A program made the translations under genes and the position numbers. From the NCBI GenBank assembly GCA_900545585.1, contig UQZR01000012.1:6479-70478 (forward strand): 64,000 nucleotides of DNA. The letters are read 5' to 3'. Below are positions 24,835-33,657 of this stretch, in pieces. Below the pieces are notes generated by a model. The model was not told the DNA's origin, searched no databases, and saw nothing but the letters and a program-made list of their open reading frames with translations. Source of the stretch: an uncultured Eubacteriales bacterium (GTDB lineage: Bacteria; Bacillota; Clostridia; Oscillospirales; Oscillospiraceae). Position 1 is the stretch's first letter, and the number at the start of each line of letters is the position of its first letter.

Positions 24835-26070
24835 ATGGACTATTATCTGCTGACCGATCTGGCGGTCACCATGGGGTATCATCTGGCCATGTCCGGCGCG
24901 GAGACGTTCCGCGTGGAGGACACCGTCCACCGCATCCTGCGGGCCTATGGTGTGGAGTGTGAGGTGTTCGCCATCCCCAACAGCATCTCTGTCAGTCTGG
25001 AGGCGGCCAACGGCAAGCCCCTGATGCTCATGAAACGTATCGACTTCCACGGCAACGATCTGGAGACCATGGAGAAGCTCAACGCCCTGAGCCGCCGCAT
25101 CTGCACGGAGCGTCCGGAGGTGGACGAGGCCATGACATGGCTTCACGAGACGCTGGCCGCCTGCCGCACCTACCGCACCGGCGTGATCTATCTGGGCGGC
25201 GTTCTGGTGGGCCTGGGCTTCTGTCTGGTGTTCGGCGGCACGCTGCTGGACTGCCTGTGGGCGGGACTCATGGGCCTTATCATCGGCCTTGTTACCCGCT
25301 TTATGGACAAGCAGGAGGCCAACCCGTTTTTCAGTACCCTGCTGGCCGCCTGCTGCATGGCGCTTCCGGCCTATATCGCCGCGGGACTGGGTCTGATGGA
25401 CAGCCCGGACGCCGCCATCATCGGCACGCTGATGATGCTGGTCCCGGGCCTGCCCATCACCAACGCCATGCGGGACATCATCTACGGCGATACCAACTCC
25501 GGCATCTTCCGGCTGGTGCAGGTGGTGTTCACGGCGCTGGCCATCGCGTTGGGCACCGCTGCCGCGTGGCACCTGACATCAGGGGTCTACGGTGTCACCG
25601 GCTCCGCCACGGTGACGTGGCAGCCGCTGGCACAGGCTGTGGCCGTGTTCGTGGGCTGTCTGGGTTTCTGCATCCTGTTCAACGTCCACGGCCGCGGCAG
25701 CGTCTTATGCATCATCGGCGGCGTGGTGACGTGGATGCTGTACCTGCTGGGCGGCGCGCTGGGCTGCGATGTGTATGTCGCCAACCTGTTCGCATCCCTG
25801 TTCGCGGCGGCGTATGCCGAGGTGATGGCCCGGGTCCGCAAGTGCCCTGCCATGCCCTATCTGGTCATCGCCATACTGCCCCTGCTGCCCGGCGCCGGCG
25901 TGTACTACACCATGAGCCTGGGACTGGAGGGCAATCGTATGGACGCCGTGGCCAAGGGACTGGAGACGGTGGGCATCGCCGGTTCTCTGGCGGTGGGCAT
26001 CCTGCTGGTATCCACGGTGTTCCGCCTCATCTACCGCCATGTCCAGGGAGCGCGGGCGGAGAAGTCCTGA
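24835..26070 (+). CDS. Fused threonine/serine exporter (ThrE type)
   Basis: A 411-residue membrane protein joins the two ThrE halves that are separate (YjjP/YjjB) in many bacteria. The cytoplasmic N-terminal part carries MGYHLAMSGAETFRVEDTVH and FAIPNSISVSLEA. About ten membrane spans follow, including FMDKQEANPFFSTLLAACCM, MMLVPGLPITNAMRDII and ILPLLPGAGVYYTMSLGL. It should export threonine, serine or related small solutes. Its own promoter and hairpin suggest independent regulation. Confidence 0.88.
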   Translation: MDYYLLTDLAVTMGYHLAMSGAETFRVEDTVHRILRAYGVECEVFAIPNSISVSLEAANGKPLMLMKRIDFHGNDLETMEKLNALSRRICTERPEVDEAMTWLHETLAACRTYRTGVIYLGGVLVGLGFCLVFGGTLLDCLWAGLMGLIIGLVTRFMDKQEANPFFSTLLAACCMALPAYIAAGLGLMDSPDAAIIGTLMMLVPGLPITNAMRDIIYGDTNSGIFRLVQVVFTALAIALGTAAAWHLTSGVYGVTGSATVTWQPLAQAVAVFVGCLGFCILFNVHGRGSVLCIIGGVVTWMLYLLGGALGCDVYVANLFASLFAAAYAEVMARVRKCPAMPYLVIAILPLLPGAGVYYTMSLGLEGNRMDAVAKGLETVGIAGSLAVGILLVSTVFRLIYRHVQGARAEKS

Positions 26071-26082
26071 TCCGATAAGCTG

Positions 26083-26121
26083 AAAAAGCCATCCCCCTGC
26101 ACCGCAGGGGGATGGCTTTTT
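26083..26121. terminator. Bidirectional terminator
   Basis: AAAAAGCCATCCCCCTGC and its complement, separated by ACCG, lie between convergent genes and serve both. Confidence 0.9.
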
Positions 26122-26123
26122 CC

Positions 26124-26810
26124 TCAGTCCTCGATATAGGCGTGGGGGTCGATGACGCTGCCGTCCTGACTGACGGAGAAGTGGAGGTGGGGGCCCATCT
26201 CACTTTCCGCCGCGCTGGTGGAGCCCACGCGGCCGATGATGTCACCGGCGCGGACGGACTGCCCCTCCGCCACCGGCACGTCCGATTGCAGACTGCTGTA
26301 CTGGGTGGTGTAGCCGCCGCTGTGCTGGATGACCACGGTGGTACCCATCAGCTCATCGCTGGTGACGGACAGCACCGTGCCGTCCGCCGCGGTCTTGACG
26401 GCCGCGCCCTCCTCGGCCTGCACATCGATGCCGTTGTGGGTGCGCCAGTCCGCCATGGTCTGGTCATACAGCAGCTCTGTCATACTGAATACCGTCACGG
26501 TGGTGCCGTCCAGCGGGGAGATGACCTCCGGCAGCAGCTCCACCGGCTCCTCGATGACCGTCTCCGCCTCCTGCACCGGTACCTCAACGGGCTCCGACTG
26601 GATCACCGGCTTGGTGGGCGCCGCAGGCACGGGGGTGACGGGAGTGGGCTTGATCTCAATGACGGGGTCCGGCTCCTTCGTGGGGGAGTCGGCGGAAAAC
26701 AGGGTGATATAGCCAATCGTTCCGGCGGCCAGCAGGCACAGAGCAAGGGCTATGTAAAAGCCCTTGCCGCCGAACATGGCCTTGATCTTGGAGTTGTCGA
26801 ATCTGCTCAT
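26124..26810 (-). CDS. Membrane-anchored M23 (LytM) peptidase, SpoIIQ-like
   Basis: The likely start is ATG 26810 (MSRFDNSKIKAMFGGKG), giving 228 residues; the upstream extension overlaps a terminator. A single N-terminal membrane helix (FYIALALCLLAAGTIGYITL) and a Pro/Glu-rich linker lead to a C-terminal LytM domain. Zinc-site residues are present in THNGIDVQAEEG and GPHLHFSVSQ. Architecture and size fit SpoIIQ, the forespore partner of SpoIIIAH during engulfment. With HxGxD and HxH present it could be a catalytically active clostridial form. A vegetative wall hydrolase is the alternative. Confidence 0.8.
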   Translation of the reverse strand: MSRFDNSKIKAMFGGKGFYIALALCLLAAGTIGYITLFSADSPTKEPDPVIEIKPTPVTPVPAAPTKPVIQSEPVEVPVQEAETVIEEPVELLPEVISPLDGTTVTVFSMTELLYDQTMADWRTHNGIDVQAEEGAAVKTAADGTVLSVTSDELMGTTVVIQHSGGYTTQYSSLQSDVPVAEGQSVRAGDIIGRVGSTSAAESEMGPHLHFSVSQDGSVIDPHAYIED

Positions 26811-26872
26811 ACGCGCCTTTCGGGTGGGACGCACCCACCGCCGCCTGTTTCCGGCCTGCGGCCCGCCGTGAT

Positions 26873-26915
26873 AAAAAAGTCTCTGCCTGCATTGTGACCA
26901 GACAGAGACTTTTTT
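26873..26915. terminator. Terminator after gpsA
   Basis: AAAAAAGTCTCTG and CAGAGACTTTTTT pair around an 18-base loop and could work in both directions. Confidence 0.8.
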
Positions 26916-26942
26916 ATGCACTTTTTTTCCGGCGCGGCTGTG

Positions 26943-27908
26943 TCAGTCGTAGAATTCCTCCGTCAGGCCCCGCCGCAGCAGACCGGCCAGCACATCTCTG
27001 GGCACCGCTTGCTCATAGAGGATGTCATGTACCGCCTTGCAGATGGGCAGCTCCACACCGTACCGCTGTCCCAGCAGCATCAGGGCCTTCACGGTGTAAT
27101 ACCCCTCCGCCAGCTGGTGGTAATCCTGCCCGCGGACGAAGGACTCGCCGAACTGCCGGTTGTGGCTGTACGGCGAGAACACCGTGGCCTCGTAGTCCCC
27201 CAGGTGGCACAGACCGTAGGCCGACAGCTCGCTGCCGCCCATGGCCTTGATGAGACGGGCCACCTCGCGGGTGCCGCGGCTCATGAGAGCGCCCTTGAGA
27301 CTGGACATCTCGAAGCCATCCAGAAAACCGGCGGCGATACCCACCACGTTCTTGGCGGCGGCGCCCACCTCGTTGCCGATCATATCCCCGCCGTAATAAA
27401 AGCGGATGAGGTCACTGGAAAACGATTGCACCAGCCGGCGCTTCACGTCCTCGTTTTCGCTGTCGATGACCATGCAGTTGGGGATGCCGCGGTAGAACTC
27501 CTGCACGTGGCCCGGCCCCAGCCACACGGCCACGGTGTTGGACGGGTGCAGCAGCTCCGCCGCGATCTGACTGAGCCGAGCGCCGGTCCCCATCTCCAGA
27601 CCCTTCATGCATAAGACCACCGTGCGGCTCCTCAGTGCCTGCAATTCCGACTGTCCCAGCAGGCTCCGCAGGCTCTGGGAGCCGATGGAGATGATGACCG
27701 TCTCCGCGCTCTCCAGCGCCGCGTCCAGCGCCGTGGACAGCGCCACGGACTCCGGCAGCGTCAGCAGGTCGTTCTGCCGCGTGGTGAGAAACGCCTGCAT
27801 GCGGGGCGATGCCGCGCGGCCATACAGGGTGACGCGGTGGCCGATGTGATCCAGATACCACGTGATGAGGGAGCCCCACCGCCCGCAGCCGATGACTGTA
27901 ATGTTCAT
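26943..27908 (-). CDS. gpsA: Glycerol-3-phosphate dehydrogenase, NAD(P)+
   Basis: GpsA makes sn-glycerol-3-phosphate for phospholipids. The 321-residue protein has ITVIGCGRWGSLITWYLDHI as the Rossmann loop. The conserved GAAAKNVVGIAAG holds the catalytic lysine. The C-terminal helical domain includes STLKGAL-like SSLKGALMSRGTREV. It lies downstream of gpmI on the same strand but after a hairpin. Confidence 0.94.
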   Translation of the reverse strand: MNITVIGCGRWGSLITWYLDHIGHRVTLYGRAASPRMQAFLTTRQNDLLTLPESVALSTALDAALESAETVIISIGSQSLRSLLGQSELQALRSRTVVLCMKGLEMGTGARLSQIAAELLHPSNTVAVWLGPGHVQEFYRGIPNCMVIDSENEDVKRRLVQSFSSDLIRFYYGGDMIGNEVGAAAKNVVGIAAGFLDGFEMSSLKGALMSRGTREVARLIKAMGGSELSAYGLCHLGDYEATVFSPYSHNRQFGESFVRGQDYHQLAEGYYTVKALMLLGQRYGVELPICKAVHDILYEQAVPRDVLAGLLRRGLTEEFYD

Positions 27909-27928
27909 GGATATGTCTCCTTATAAAC

Positions 27929-27957
27929 AGGTCCCGAAGCATGGCTTCGGGACCTGC
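27929..27957 (-). terminator. Hairpin after gpmI
   Basis: AGGTCCCGAAGC and GCTTCGGGACCT pair across ATG, with a moderate T-rich tail on the minus strand. Confidence 0.7.
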
Positions 27958-27975
27958 CGTACATGACGATGTTGG

Positions 27976-29487
27976 TTACTTGACGATCAGCGTCTTGCCG
28001 TCCATCTCCGGCGGGCAGGCCAGCCCCATTACATCCAGGATGGTGGGGGCGATGTCGGCCAGACGGCCGGTGCGCAGCTCCGTACCGGCGCCGCAGAGGA
28101 TGAAGGGCACCAGATTGGTGGTGTGGGAGGTCATGGGGCTGCCGTCGGGCTGCTTCATGTCCTCGGCGTTGCCGTGGTCAGCCGTGACCATGGCGATGCC
28201 GCCCATCTTCAGGGTGGCCTCCACCACGCGGCCCACGCAGGTGTCCACGGTCTCCACCGCCTTGATGGCGGCCTCCAGCACGCCGGTGTGGCCGACCATG
28301 TCACAGTTGGCGAAGTTCAGGATGATGACGTCATACGCGCCGGACTCGATGCGCTCCACGCACTTGTCGCACACCTCCACAGCGCTCATCTCCGGCTGGA
28401 GATCGTAGGTGGCAACCTTGGGAGAGGCCACCAGCACACGGTCCTCGCCGGGGTACTGCTTCTCCACGCCGCCGTTGAAAAAGAACGTCACATGGGCGTA
28501 CTTCTCGGTCTCGGCGATGCGCAGCTGGGTCAGCCCCAGACTGCTGAGATACTCACCCAGCCCGTTCTTCACGGCGATGCGGGGCCACGCCACCAGCACG
28601 TTGGGCATGGTGGCGTCGTACTCCGTGTTGCACACGTAGGTGGTGGGGAAGAACTCCCGCTGGAACCCGTCGAAGTCGGGGTCCACGATGGCGCGGGTGA
28701 TCTCACGGGCGCGGTCGGGGCGGTAGTTGAAGAAGATGACGCTGTCGTTGTCGCTGATGGTGCCCTCGCTGTCGCACACCACCGGCTCCATGAACTCATC
28801 GGTGACGTTGGCGGCGTAGCTCTGTGCCACGGCGTCTACGGGATCGGGGTTGTGGTTTCCCTCGCCGTACACCATGGCGTCGTAGGCCATCTGCACCCGC
28901 TCCCAGCGCTTGTCACGGTCCATGGCGTAGTAGCGGCCCATGACCGTGGCGATCTTGCCCACGCCCAGCTCCGCGCACTTGTCCGCCAGTGCCTGGACGA
29001 AGCCCTTGCCGCTGGTGGGGGACACATCGCGCCCGTCCAGGAAGCAGTGGAGATACACGCGCTGGAGGCCCTTGTCCTTGGCCATCCGCATCAGCGCGTA
29101 CAGGTGGTCGATATGGGAGTGTACGCCGCCGTTGGACAGCAGGCCGTACAGATGCAGGGAGGTGCCGTTTTTCAGGCAGTCGTCCATGGCCTTGTTGTAG
29201 GCCTCGTTCCGGAAGAAGCTGCCATCCTCAATGGCGCGGCTGATGCGGGGCAGATCCTGAAACACCACGCGGCCGCCGCCGATGTTGGTGTGGCCCACCT
29301 CGCTGTTGCCCATCTGCCCTGCGGGCAGACCCACGTCCAATCCGCTGGCGGACAGGGTGGTGTGGGCGTATTCCTGGAACAGCCGGTCCAGCACCGGCGT
29401 CTTGGCCAGGGTGACGGCGTTGTCGTCCGCCGGCGGCGCGATGCCGAAGCCGTCCATGATGATAAGGGTCGTCGGAGTTTTGTTCAT
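27976..29487 (-). CDS. gpmI: 2,3-bisphosphoglycerate-independent phosphoglycerate mutase
   Basis: GpmI interconverts 3- and 2-phosphoglycerate using two manganese ions. The 503-residue protein starts TLIIMDGFGIAPPADDNAVT. It has the catalytic serine loop GQMGNSEVGHTNIGGGR, then HCFLDGRDVSPTSG, and the metal site MVTADHGNAEDM near the end. It follows tpiA by about 20 bases in a glycolytic operon. Confidence 0.96.
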   Translation of the reverse strand: MNKTPTTLIIMDGFGIAPPADDNAVTLAKTPVLDRLFQEYAHTTLSASGLDVGLPAGQMGNSEVGHTNIGGGRVVFQDLPRISRAIEDGSFFRNEAYNKAMDDCLKNGTSLHLYGLLSNGGVHSHIDHLYALMRMAKDKGLQRVYLHCFLDGRDVSPTSGKGFVQALADKCAELGVGKIATVMGRYYAMDRDKRWERVQMAYDAMVYGEGNHNPDPVDAVAQSYAANVTDEFMEPVVCDSEGTISDNDSVIFFNYRPDRAREITRAIVDPDFDGFQREFFPTTYVCNTEYDATMPNVLVAWPRIAVKNGLGEYLSSLGLTQLRIAETEKYAHVTFFFNGGVEKQYPGEDRVLVASPKVATYDLQPEMSAVEVCDKCVERIESGAYDVIILNFANCDMVGHTGVLEAAIKAVETVDTCVGRVVEATLKMGGIAMVTADHGNAEDMKQPDGSPMTSHTTNLVPFILCGAGTELRTGRLADIAPTILDVMGLACPPEMDGKTLIVK

Positions 29488-29506
29488 GCCTGCCTCCTTT
29501 TGCTCG

Positions 29507-30280
29507 TTAGTCCTGATTGGCGGCGTTGATGATCTCCACGAAGTCCGCTGCGTTCAGGGCGGCGCCGCCGATGAGACCGCCGTCGATATCGGGCTGGCCC
29601 AGCAGCTCCGCGGCGTTGGCGGGCTTCATGGAGCCGCCGTACTGGATGGTGATGGAACGGGCGATGCGGGCGCCGTACAGGTGGCGCACGGTGGTGCGGA
29701 TAAAGGTGCAGACCTCGGCGGCCTGCTCCGCGGTGGCGGTCTTGCCGGTACCGATGGCCCACACGGGCTCATAGGCGATGACGCACTTGCGCAGCTTCTC
29801 GGCGGGCACACCGGCCAGCGCGGACTTCACCTGCAGGGCGATGAGCTCCATGGTGATGCCCAGCTCCCGCTGCTCCAGCGTCTCACCCACGCAGATAATG
29901 GGGTGCAGACCGGCCTCCAGCGCGGCCAGCACCTTCTTGTTGACGATGAGATCCGTCTCGCCGAAGTACTGGCGGCGCTCGGAGTGGCCGATGATGACGT
30001 ACTTCACGCCCAGATCCTTCAGCATGTCGGCGGAGACCTCGCCGGTGTAGGCGCCGGACTTCTCAAAGAACACGTTCTGTGCGCCCACGGACACCCGTGC
30101 GTCCTTGAAGGCCTTGATGGCGGTGGAGATGTTCACGGCGGGGACACATACCACCACGTCGCACCACTTGGCCTTGGGCAGCAGGGCCTTCAGCTCCTCG
30201 GCGAACTTCTTGGTCTCGCTGGCGGTCTTGTTCATCTTCCAGTTGCCGGCGATAATGGTCTTACGGTATCTGCGATTCAT
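29507..30280 (-). CDS. tpiA: Triosephosphate isomerase
   Basis: A 257-residue TIM barrel interconverts dihydroxyacetone phosphate and glyceraldehyde-3-phosphate. It has AGNWKMNKT with the catalytic lysine, YVIIGHSERRQYFGE with the histidine, VIAYEPVWAIGTG with the glutamate, and IQYGGSMKPANA. It is the middle gene of pgk-tpiA-gpmI. Confidence 0.97.
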   Translation of the reverse strand: MNRRYRKTIIAGNWKMNKTASETKKFAEELKALLPKAKWCDVVVCVPAVNISTAIKAFKDARVSVGAQNVFFEKSGAYTGEVSADMLKDLGVKYVIIGHSERRQYFGETDLIVNKKVLAALEAGLHPIICVGETLEQRELGITMELIALQVKSALAGVPAEKLRKCVIAYEPVWAIGTGKTATAEQAAEVCTFIRTTVRHLYGARIARSITIQYGGSMKPANAAELLGQPDIDGGLIGGAALNAADFVEIINAANQD

Positions 30281-30343
30281 AACACGTTTACTCCTCTGTC
30301 TTTCAAAACTAATATATCGTTACATGATACGATCGGATGTAAA

Positions 30344-30362
30344 GGGGGAGCGCCTCCCCCGT
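30344..30362 (-). terminator. Weak hairpin after pgk
   Basis: GGGGGAG and CTCCCCC pair closely; the T-tract on the minus strand is short, so read-through into tpiA is likely. Confidence 0.45.
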
Positions 30363-30371
30363 CAAGGGACC

Positions 30372-31565
30372 TTACTTGTCCAGCAGGCACGCCACACCGG
30401 GCAGCTCCAGCCCCTCCAGGAACTCCAGAGACGCGCCGCCGCCGGTGCTGATGTGGGTGATCTTATCGGCGAAGCCCATCTGCTCCACCGCTGCGGCGCT
30501 GTCGCCGCCGCCCACGATGGTGATAGCGCCGCTGTCGGCCAGAGCCTGGGCCATGGCGCGGGTGCCGGCGGCGAAGTTGTCGAATTCAAACACGCCCATA
30601 GGCCCGTTCCACACCACGGTGCCCGCGCCCTTCACGGCATCGCAGAATACCTTGATGGTGTCGGGACCGATGTCCATGCCCTCCCAGCCCTCGGGGATGG
30701 CCATGGTGCTGACCACCTGGCGCTTGGCATCGTTGGAGAAATCGTCCGCCGCCACAGTGTCGGAGGGCAGCAGCAGCTTTACGCCGTTCTTCTTGGCCTT
30801 CGCGATCATCTCCAGAGCGTAGTCCAGCTTGTCGTCCTCGCACAGGCTCTTGCCGATGGAGCCGCCCTGCGCCTTGGCGAAGGTGTAGGCCATGCCGCCG
30901 CCGATGATGATGGTGTCGGCCTTGTCCAGCAGGTTGTTGATGACGCCGATCTTGTCGCTGACCTTAGCGCCGCCCAGCACCGCCACGAAGGGCCGCTTGG
31001 GATCGTTCAGCGCGCCGCCCATGACCTCCAGCTCCTTGGCCACCAGCAGGCCGGACACGGCGGGCAGATACGCCGCCACACCGGCGGTGGAGGCGTGGGC
31101 GCGGTGTACGGTGCCGAAGGCGTCGGATACGTACAGCTCCGCCATGGAGGCCAGCTCCTCGGCGAAGGACGGGTCGTTCTTCTCCTCGCGGGGATCGAAG
31201 CGCAGGTTCTCCAGCAGCATGATCTGACCGCCCTGCAGCGCCGCGGCCTTGGCCTTGGCGTCCTCGCCCACAATGTCCCTGGCGAAGATGACCTCCTGTC
31301 CCAGCAGCTCGCTGAGACGCTCTGCCACGGGGGCGAGGCTCAGCTTGCTTTTCCACTCGCCCTTGGGCTTACCCAGATGGGAGCAGGCGATGACCGCCGC
31401 CTTCTTCTCCAGCAGGTAGCGGATGGTGGGCAGCGCCGCCACGATGCGCTTGTCGCTGGTAATGGCGCCGGTCTCCTTGTCCTGGGGCACGTTGAAGTCG
31501 CAGCGCAGCAGGATCTTTTTCCCGGCCACGTCCACGTCCAGAATGGTCTTTTTATTGTAGTTCAT
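30372..31565 (-). CDS. pgk: Phosphoglycerate kinase
   Basis: The 397-residue enzyme makes ATP from 1,3-bisphosphoglycerate. Landmarks are KKILLRCDFNVPQDKETGAI, CSHLGKPKGEWKSKLSLAPV, GGAKVSDKIGVINNLLDKAD and the C-terminal nucleotide loop IVGGGDSAAAVEQMG. It heads the glycolytic cluster pgk-tpiA-gpmI. Confidence 0.97.
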   Translation of the reverse strand: MNYNKKTILDVDVAGKKILLRCDFNVPQDKETGAITSDKRIVAALPTIRYLLEKKAAVIACSHLGKPKGEWKSKLSLAPVAERLSELLGQEVIFARDIVGEDAKAKAAALQGGQIMLLENLRFDPREEKNDPSFAEELASMAELYVSDAFGTVHRAHASTAGVAAYLPAVSGLLVAKELEVMGGALNDPKRPFVAVLGGAKVSDKIGVINNLLDKADTIIIGGGMAYTFAKAQGGSIGKSLCEDDKLDYALEMIAKAKKNGVKLLLPSDTVAADDFSNDAKRQVVSTMAIPEGWEGMDIGPDTIKVFCDAVKGAGTVVWNGPMGVFEFDNFAAGTRAMAQALADSGAITIVGGGDSAAAVEQMGFADKITHISTGGGASLEFLEGLELPGVACLLDK

Positions 31566-31611
31566 ACGGATACATCTCCTTTTGAAATAGTATGTGTATG
31601 GAAAAAACAGA

Positions 31612-32103
31612 TCAGCGCTCCGCCATCTCGCCCTGCCCGGACAGCCCGGGGAACCCGTTCTGCCGCAGGGCCTCGTAGGTCAGGATGGCCACGGAGTTGC
31701 TGAGGTTCAGGCTCCGCGCCTCCGCACGCATGGGCAGACGGAGACACCGGTCATAGTGGGCCGCGCGGAACGCCTCCGGCAGGCCCGCCGTCTCCTTGCC
31801 GAAGAACAGCCAGCAGTCCGGCGAAAACCGGGCCTGCGTGTAGTCCTGCGGGGCCTTGGTGGTGGCCAGCCACAGGTCTGCGGCCGCCTCCGGGTGCTGC
31901 CGGAACAGATCGTCCAGCCCGTCGTAGTCCCGCACCGTCACCAGATGCCAGTAGTCCAGCCCCGCCCGCTTCACGGCGCGGTCCGAGATATCGAAGCCCA
32001 GCGGCCGCACCAGATGCAGGGAGCACCCCGTGGCGGCGCAGGTGCGGGCGATGTTGCCGCAGTTCTGGGGGATCTCCGGCTCGACCAGTACGATATGCAG
32101 CAT
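31612..32103 (-). CDS. trmL: tRNA (cytidine/uridine-34-2'-O)-methyltransferase
   Basis: The ATG at 32103 follows GGAGGAT; the longer frame is not needed. The 163-residue SPOUT enzyme methylates the ribose of tRNA wobble base 34. It has LVEPEIPQNCGNIARTCAAT, FGKETAGLPE and RLPMRAEARSLNLSNSVAIL, all classic TrmL signatures. It is just upstream of pgk on the same strand. Confidence 0.93.
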   Translation of the reverse strand: MLHIVLVEPEIPQNCGNIARTCAATGCSLHLVRPLGFDISDRAVKRAGLDYWHLVTVRDYDGLDDLFRQHPEAAADLWLATTKAPQDYTQARFSPDCWLFFGKETAGLPEAFRAAHYDRCLRLPMRAEARSLNLSNSVAILTYEALRQNGFPGLSGQGEMAER

Positions 32104-32151
32104 AAGCAGCCATCCTCCTCGCGGCTTGTCGTCCTTGGGCACGGGCAAAAA

Positions 32152-32206
32152 CGCGGCTGCCCTTGTCAACCGATGGTATTGTAATGCAACGGAAAAGAAA
32201 ATGCAA
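32152..32206 (-). promoter_or_regulatory. trmL promoter with 27-nt start-site motif
   Basis: On the minus strand TTGCAT (32201-32206) and TACAAT (32178-32183) are 17 bases apart. The 27 bases at 32152-32178 that begin the transcript match 23 of 27 positions of the inverted repeat bounding the prfB leader. The rest of the gap up to 32404 shows no gene. Confidence 0.55.
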
Positions 32207-32358
32207 CTCAAAAATGCCAAAAACCCCCGCATTTTCTTAGAAATACAAAAAATGACCGCTGTTTCCATGGAAAAATGGTAATTTACGTCAGCGTTTTTCC
32301 TCTCTGAAAAATTGTGGCCAAAAAAAGTTGGAAAAATACTGGATTTTCCTGTAAAGCC

Positions 32359-32367
32359 TGCTATAAT
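32359..32367 (+). promoter_or_regulatory. Extended -10 promoter of prs
   Basis: TGCTATAAT fits an extended -10 element; the -35 region is poor. It lies about 40 bases before the leader peptide. Confidence 0.5.
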
Positions 32368-32404
32368 GAGGACAGACCGATTTATGCGAAGGGAGGAAGG
32401 GCCG

Positions 32405-32497
32405 ATGGATCGTATGGACTGCATCAAGACCCATATCATCTGTCAGTGCGCTCCCTCTGTCGGAGTGTGCGCCGTCTGCATCGCCGAAAGCCGCTGA
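32405..32497 (+). CDS. Cys-rich leader peptide upstream of prs
   Basis: ATG 32405 follows GGGAGGA. It would encode 30 residues with five cysteines (at 6, 13, 15, 22, 25); its C-terminal part reads CQCAPSVGVCAVCIAES. Its stop codon falls inside the hairpin at 32471-32530. The layout is that of a ribosome-controlled attenuator. Translation is not proven. Confidence 0.45.
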   Translation: MDRMDCIKTHIICQCAPSVGVCAVCIAESR

Positions 32498-32530
32498 ACA
32501 CAGCGGTAAGCGGCGCGGGACGGCGTTTTT
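32471..32530 (+). terminator. Candidate attenuator hairpin before prs
   Basis: Nested pairs CGCCGTC/GACGGCG (32471-32477/32519-32525), CGCCG/CGGCG and CCGCTG/CAGCGG stack into one structure followed by TTTTTGTTTGCTTTTT. It overlaps the end of the leader peptide frame. Confidence 0.6.
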
Positions 32531-32612
32531 GTTTGCTTTTTAACAGGCAAACGACCTCCGGCACAGCAACCAGAGAATACAAAAAAGGACAGAAAGCGAG
32601 AGGGTAAACACC

Positions 32613-33572
32613 ATGATTTCTCACGGCAAGGACATCAAGATCTTCACCGGCAACGCCAACCCCGCGCTGGCGCAGGAGATCTGCAAGCTCATCGGCATCA
32701 AGCTGGGCGAGGCGGAGGTCAAATCCTTCGCGGACGGCGAGGCGTCTGTCTCCCTGTACGAGAGCGTTCGCGGCAGCGACGTATTCCTCATCAACTCCAC
32801 CTGCAAGCCGGTCAATGACAGCCTGATGGAGCTGCTCATCATGATCGATGCCTGCAAGCGCGCCTCCGCGGGCCGCGTCACCGCGGTGATCCCCTATTTC
32901 GGCTATGCCCGTCAGGACCGCAAGGCCAAGAGCCGCGATCCCATCTCCGCCAAGCTGGTGGCCAACATGCTCACCGCCTCCGGCGCGGACCGTGTGCTGA
33001 CCATGGATCTCCATGCCAGCCAGATCCAGGGCTTCTTTGACATCCCCGTGGACAACCTGCTGGGCAACCCCGTGTTCGTGGACTACTATGCCAAGAAGTT
33101 CGGCGAGCGCTGCGAGGATATGGTCGTGGTGTCCCCCGATGTGGGCTCCGTGGCCCGCGCCCGTACCTTCGCCCAGAAGCTGCACATGGGCCTGGCCATT
33201 GTGGATAAGCGCCGTCAGAAGGCCAACCAGTGCGAGGTCATGAACGTTATCGGCGACGTGGCCGGTAAGGACTGCATCCTGTTCGACGATATGATCGACA
33301 CCGCCGGCTCCATCTGCAACGCTGCCAAGGCCATCGTCGAGGTAGGCGGCGCCACCAGCGTCTATGCCTGCGCCAGCCACGGCGTACTGTCCGGCCCCGC
33401 GCTGGAGCGCCTGAGCGCCAGCGTCATCAAGGAGGTGGCCCTGCTGAACACCATTCCCGAGTCCATGGGCGAGGGCTGCGACAAGATCAAGTATCTGTCC
33501 GTGGCGCCCATGTTCGCCGAGGCCATCGAGCGCATCTACCAGGAGATCTCCATCGCCAAGCTGTTCAACTGA
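32613..33572 (+). CDS. prs: Ribose-phosphate pyrophosphokinase
   Basis: Prs makes PRPP from ribose-5-phosphate and ATP for purine, pyrimidine, His and Trp synthesis. At 319 residues it is typical. It begins DIKIFTGNANPALAQEICKL and has IPYFGYARQDRKAKSRDPIS and the PRPP loop CILFDDMIDTAGSICNAA. The cluster before it may attenuate its expression. Confidence 0.95.
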   Translation: MISHGKDIKIFTGNANPALAQEICKLIGIKLGEAEVKSFADGEASVSLYESVRGSDVFLINSTCKPVNDSLMELLIMIDACKRASAGRVTAVIPYFGYARQDRKAKSRDPISAKLVANMLTASGADRVLTMDLHASQIQGFFDIPVDNLLGNPVFVDYYAKKFGERCEDMVVVSPDVGSVARARTFAQKLHMGLAIVDKRRQKANQCEVMNVIGDVAGKDCILFDDMIDTAGSICNAAKAIVEVGGATSVYACASHGVLSGPALERLSASVIKEVALLNTIPESMGEGCDKIKYLSVAPMFAEAIERIYQEISIAKLFN

Positions 33573-33577
33573 ACGCT

Positions 33578-33605
33578 TTGCAAACGGAAAAGACTGTGTT
33601 ATAAT
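33578..33605 (+). promoter_or_regulatory. Promoter of pth
   Basis: TTGCAA and TATAAT with a 16-base spacer lie directly after prs. Confidence 0.65.
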
Positions 33606-33606
33606 A

Positions 33607-33633
33607 GAGGGACTGCGTTTGCAGTCCCTCTTT
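33607..33633 (+). terminator. Hairpin after prs
   Basis: GAGGGACTGC and GCAGTCCCTC pair across GTTT, followed by TTT. It overlaps the start region of the pth transcript. Confidence 0.7.
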
Positions 33634-33657
33634 ACTTTGCAGAAGGAGGCGAGAGCC

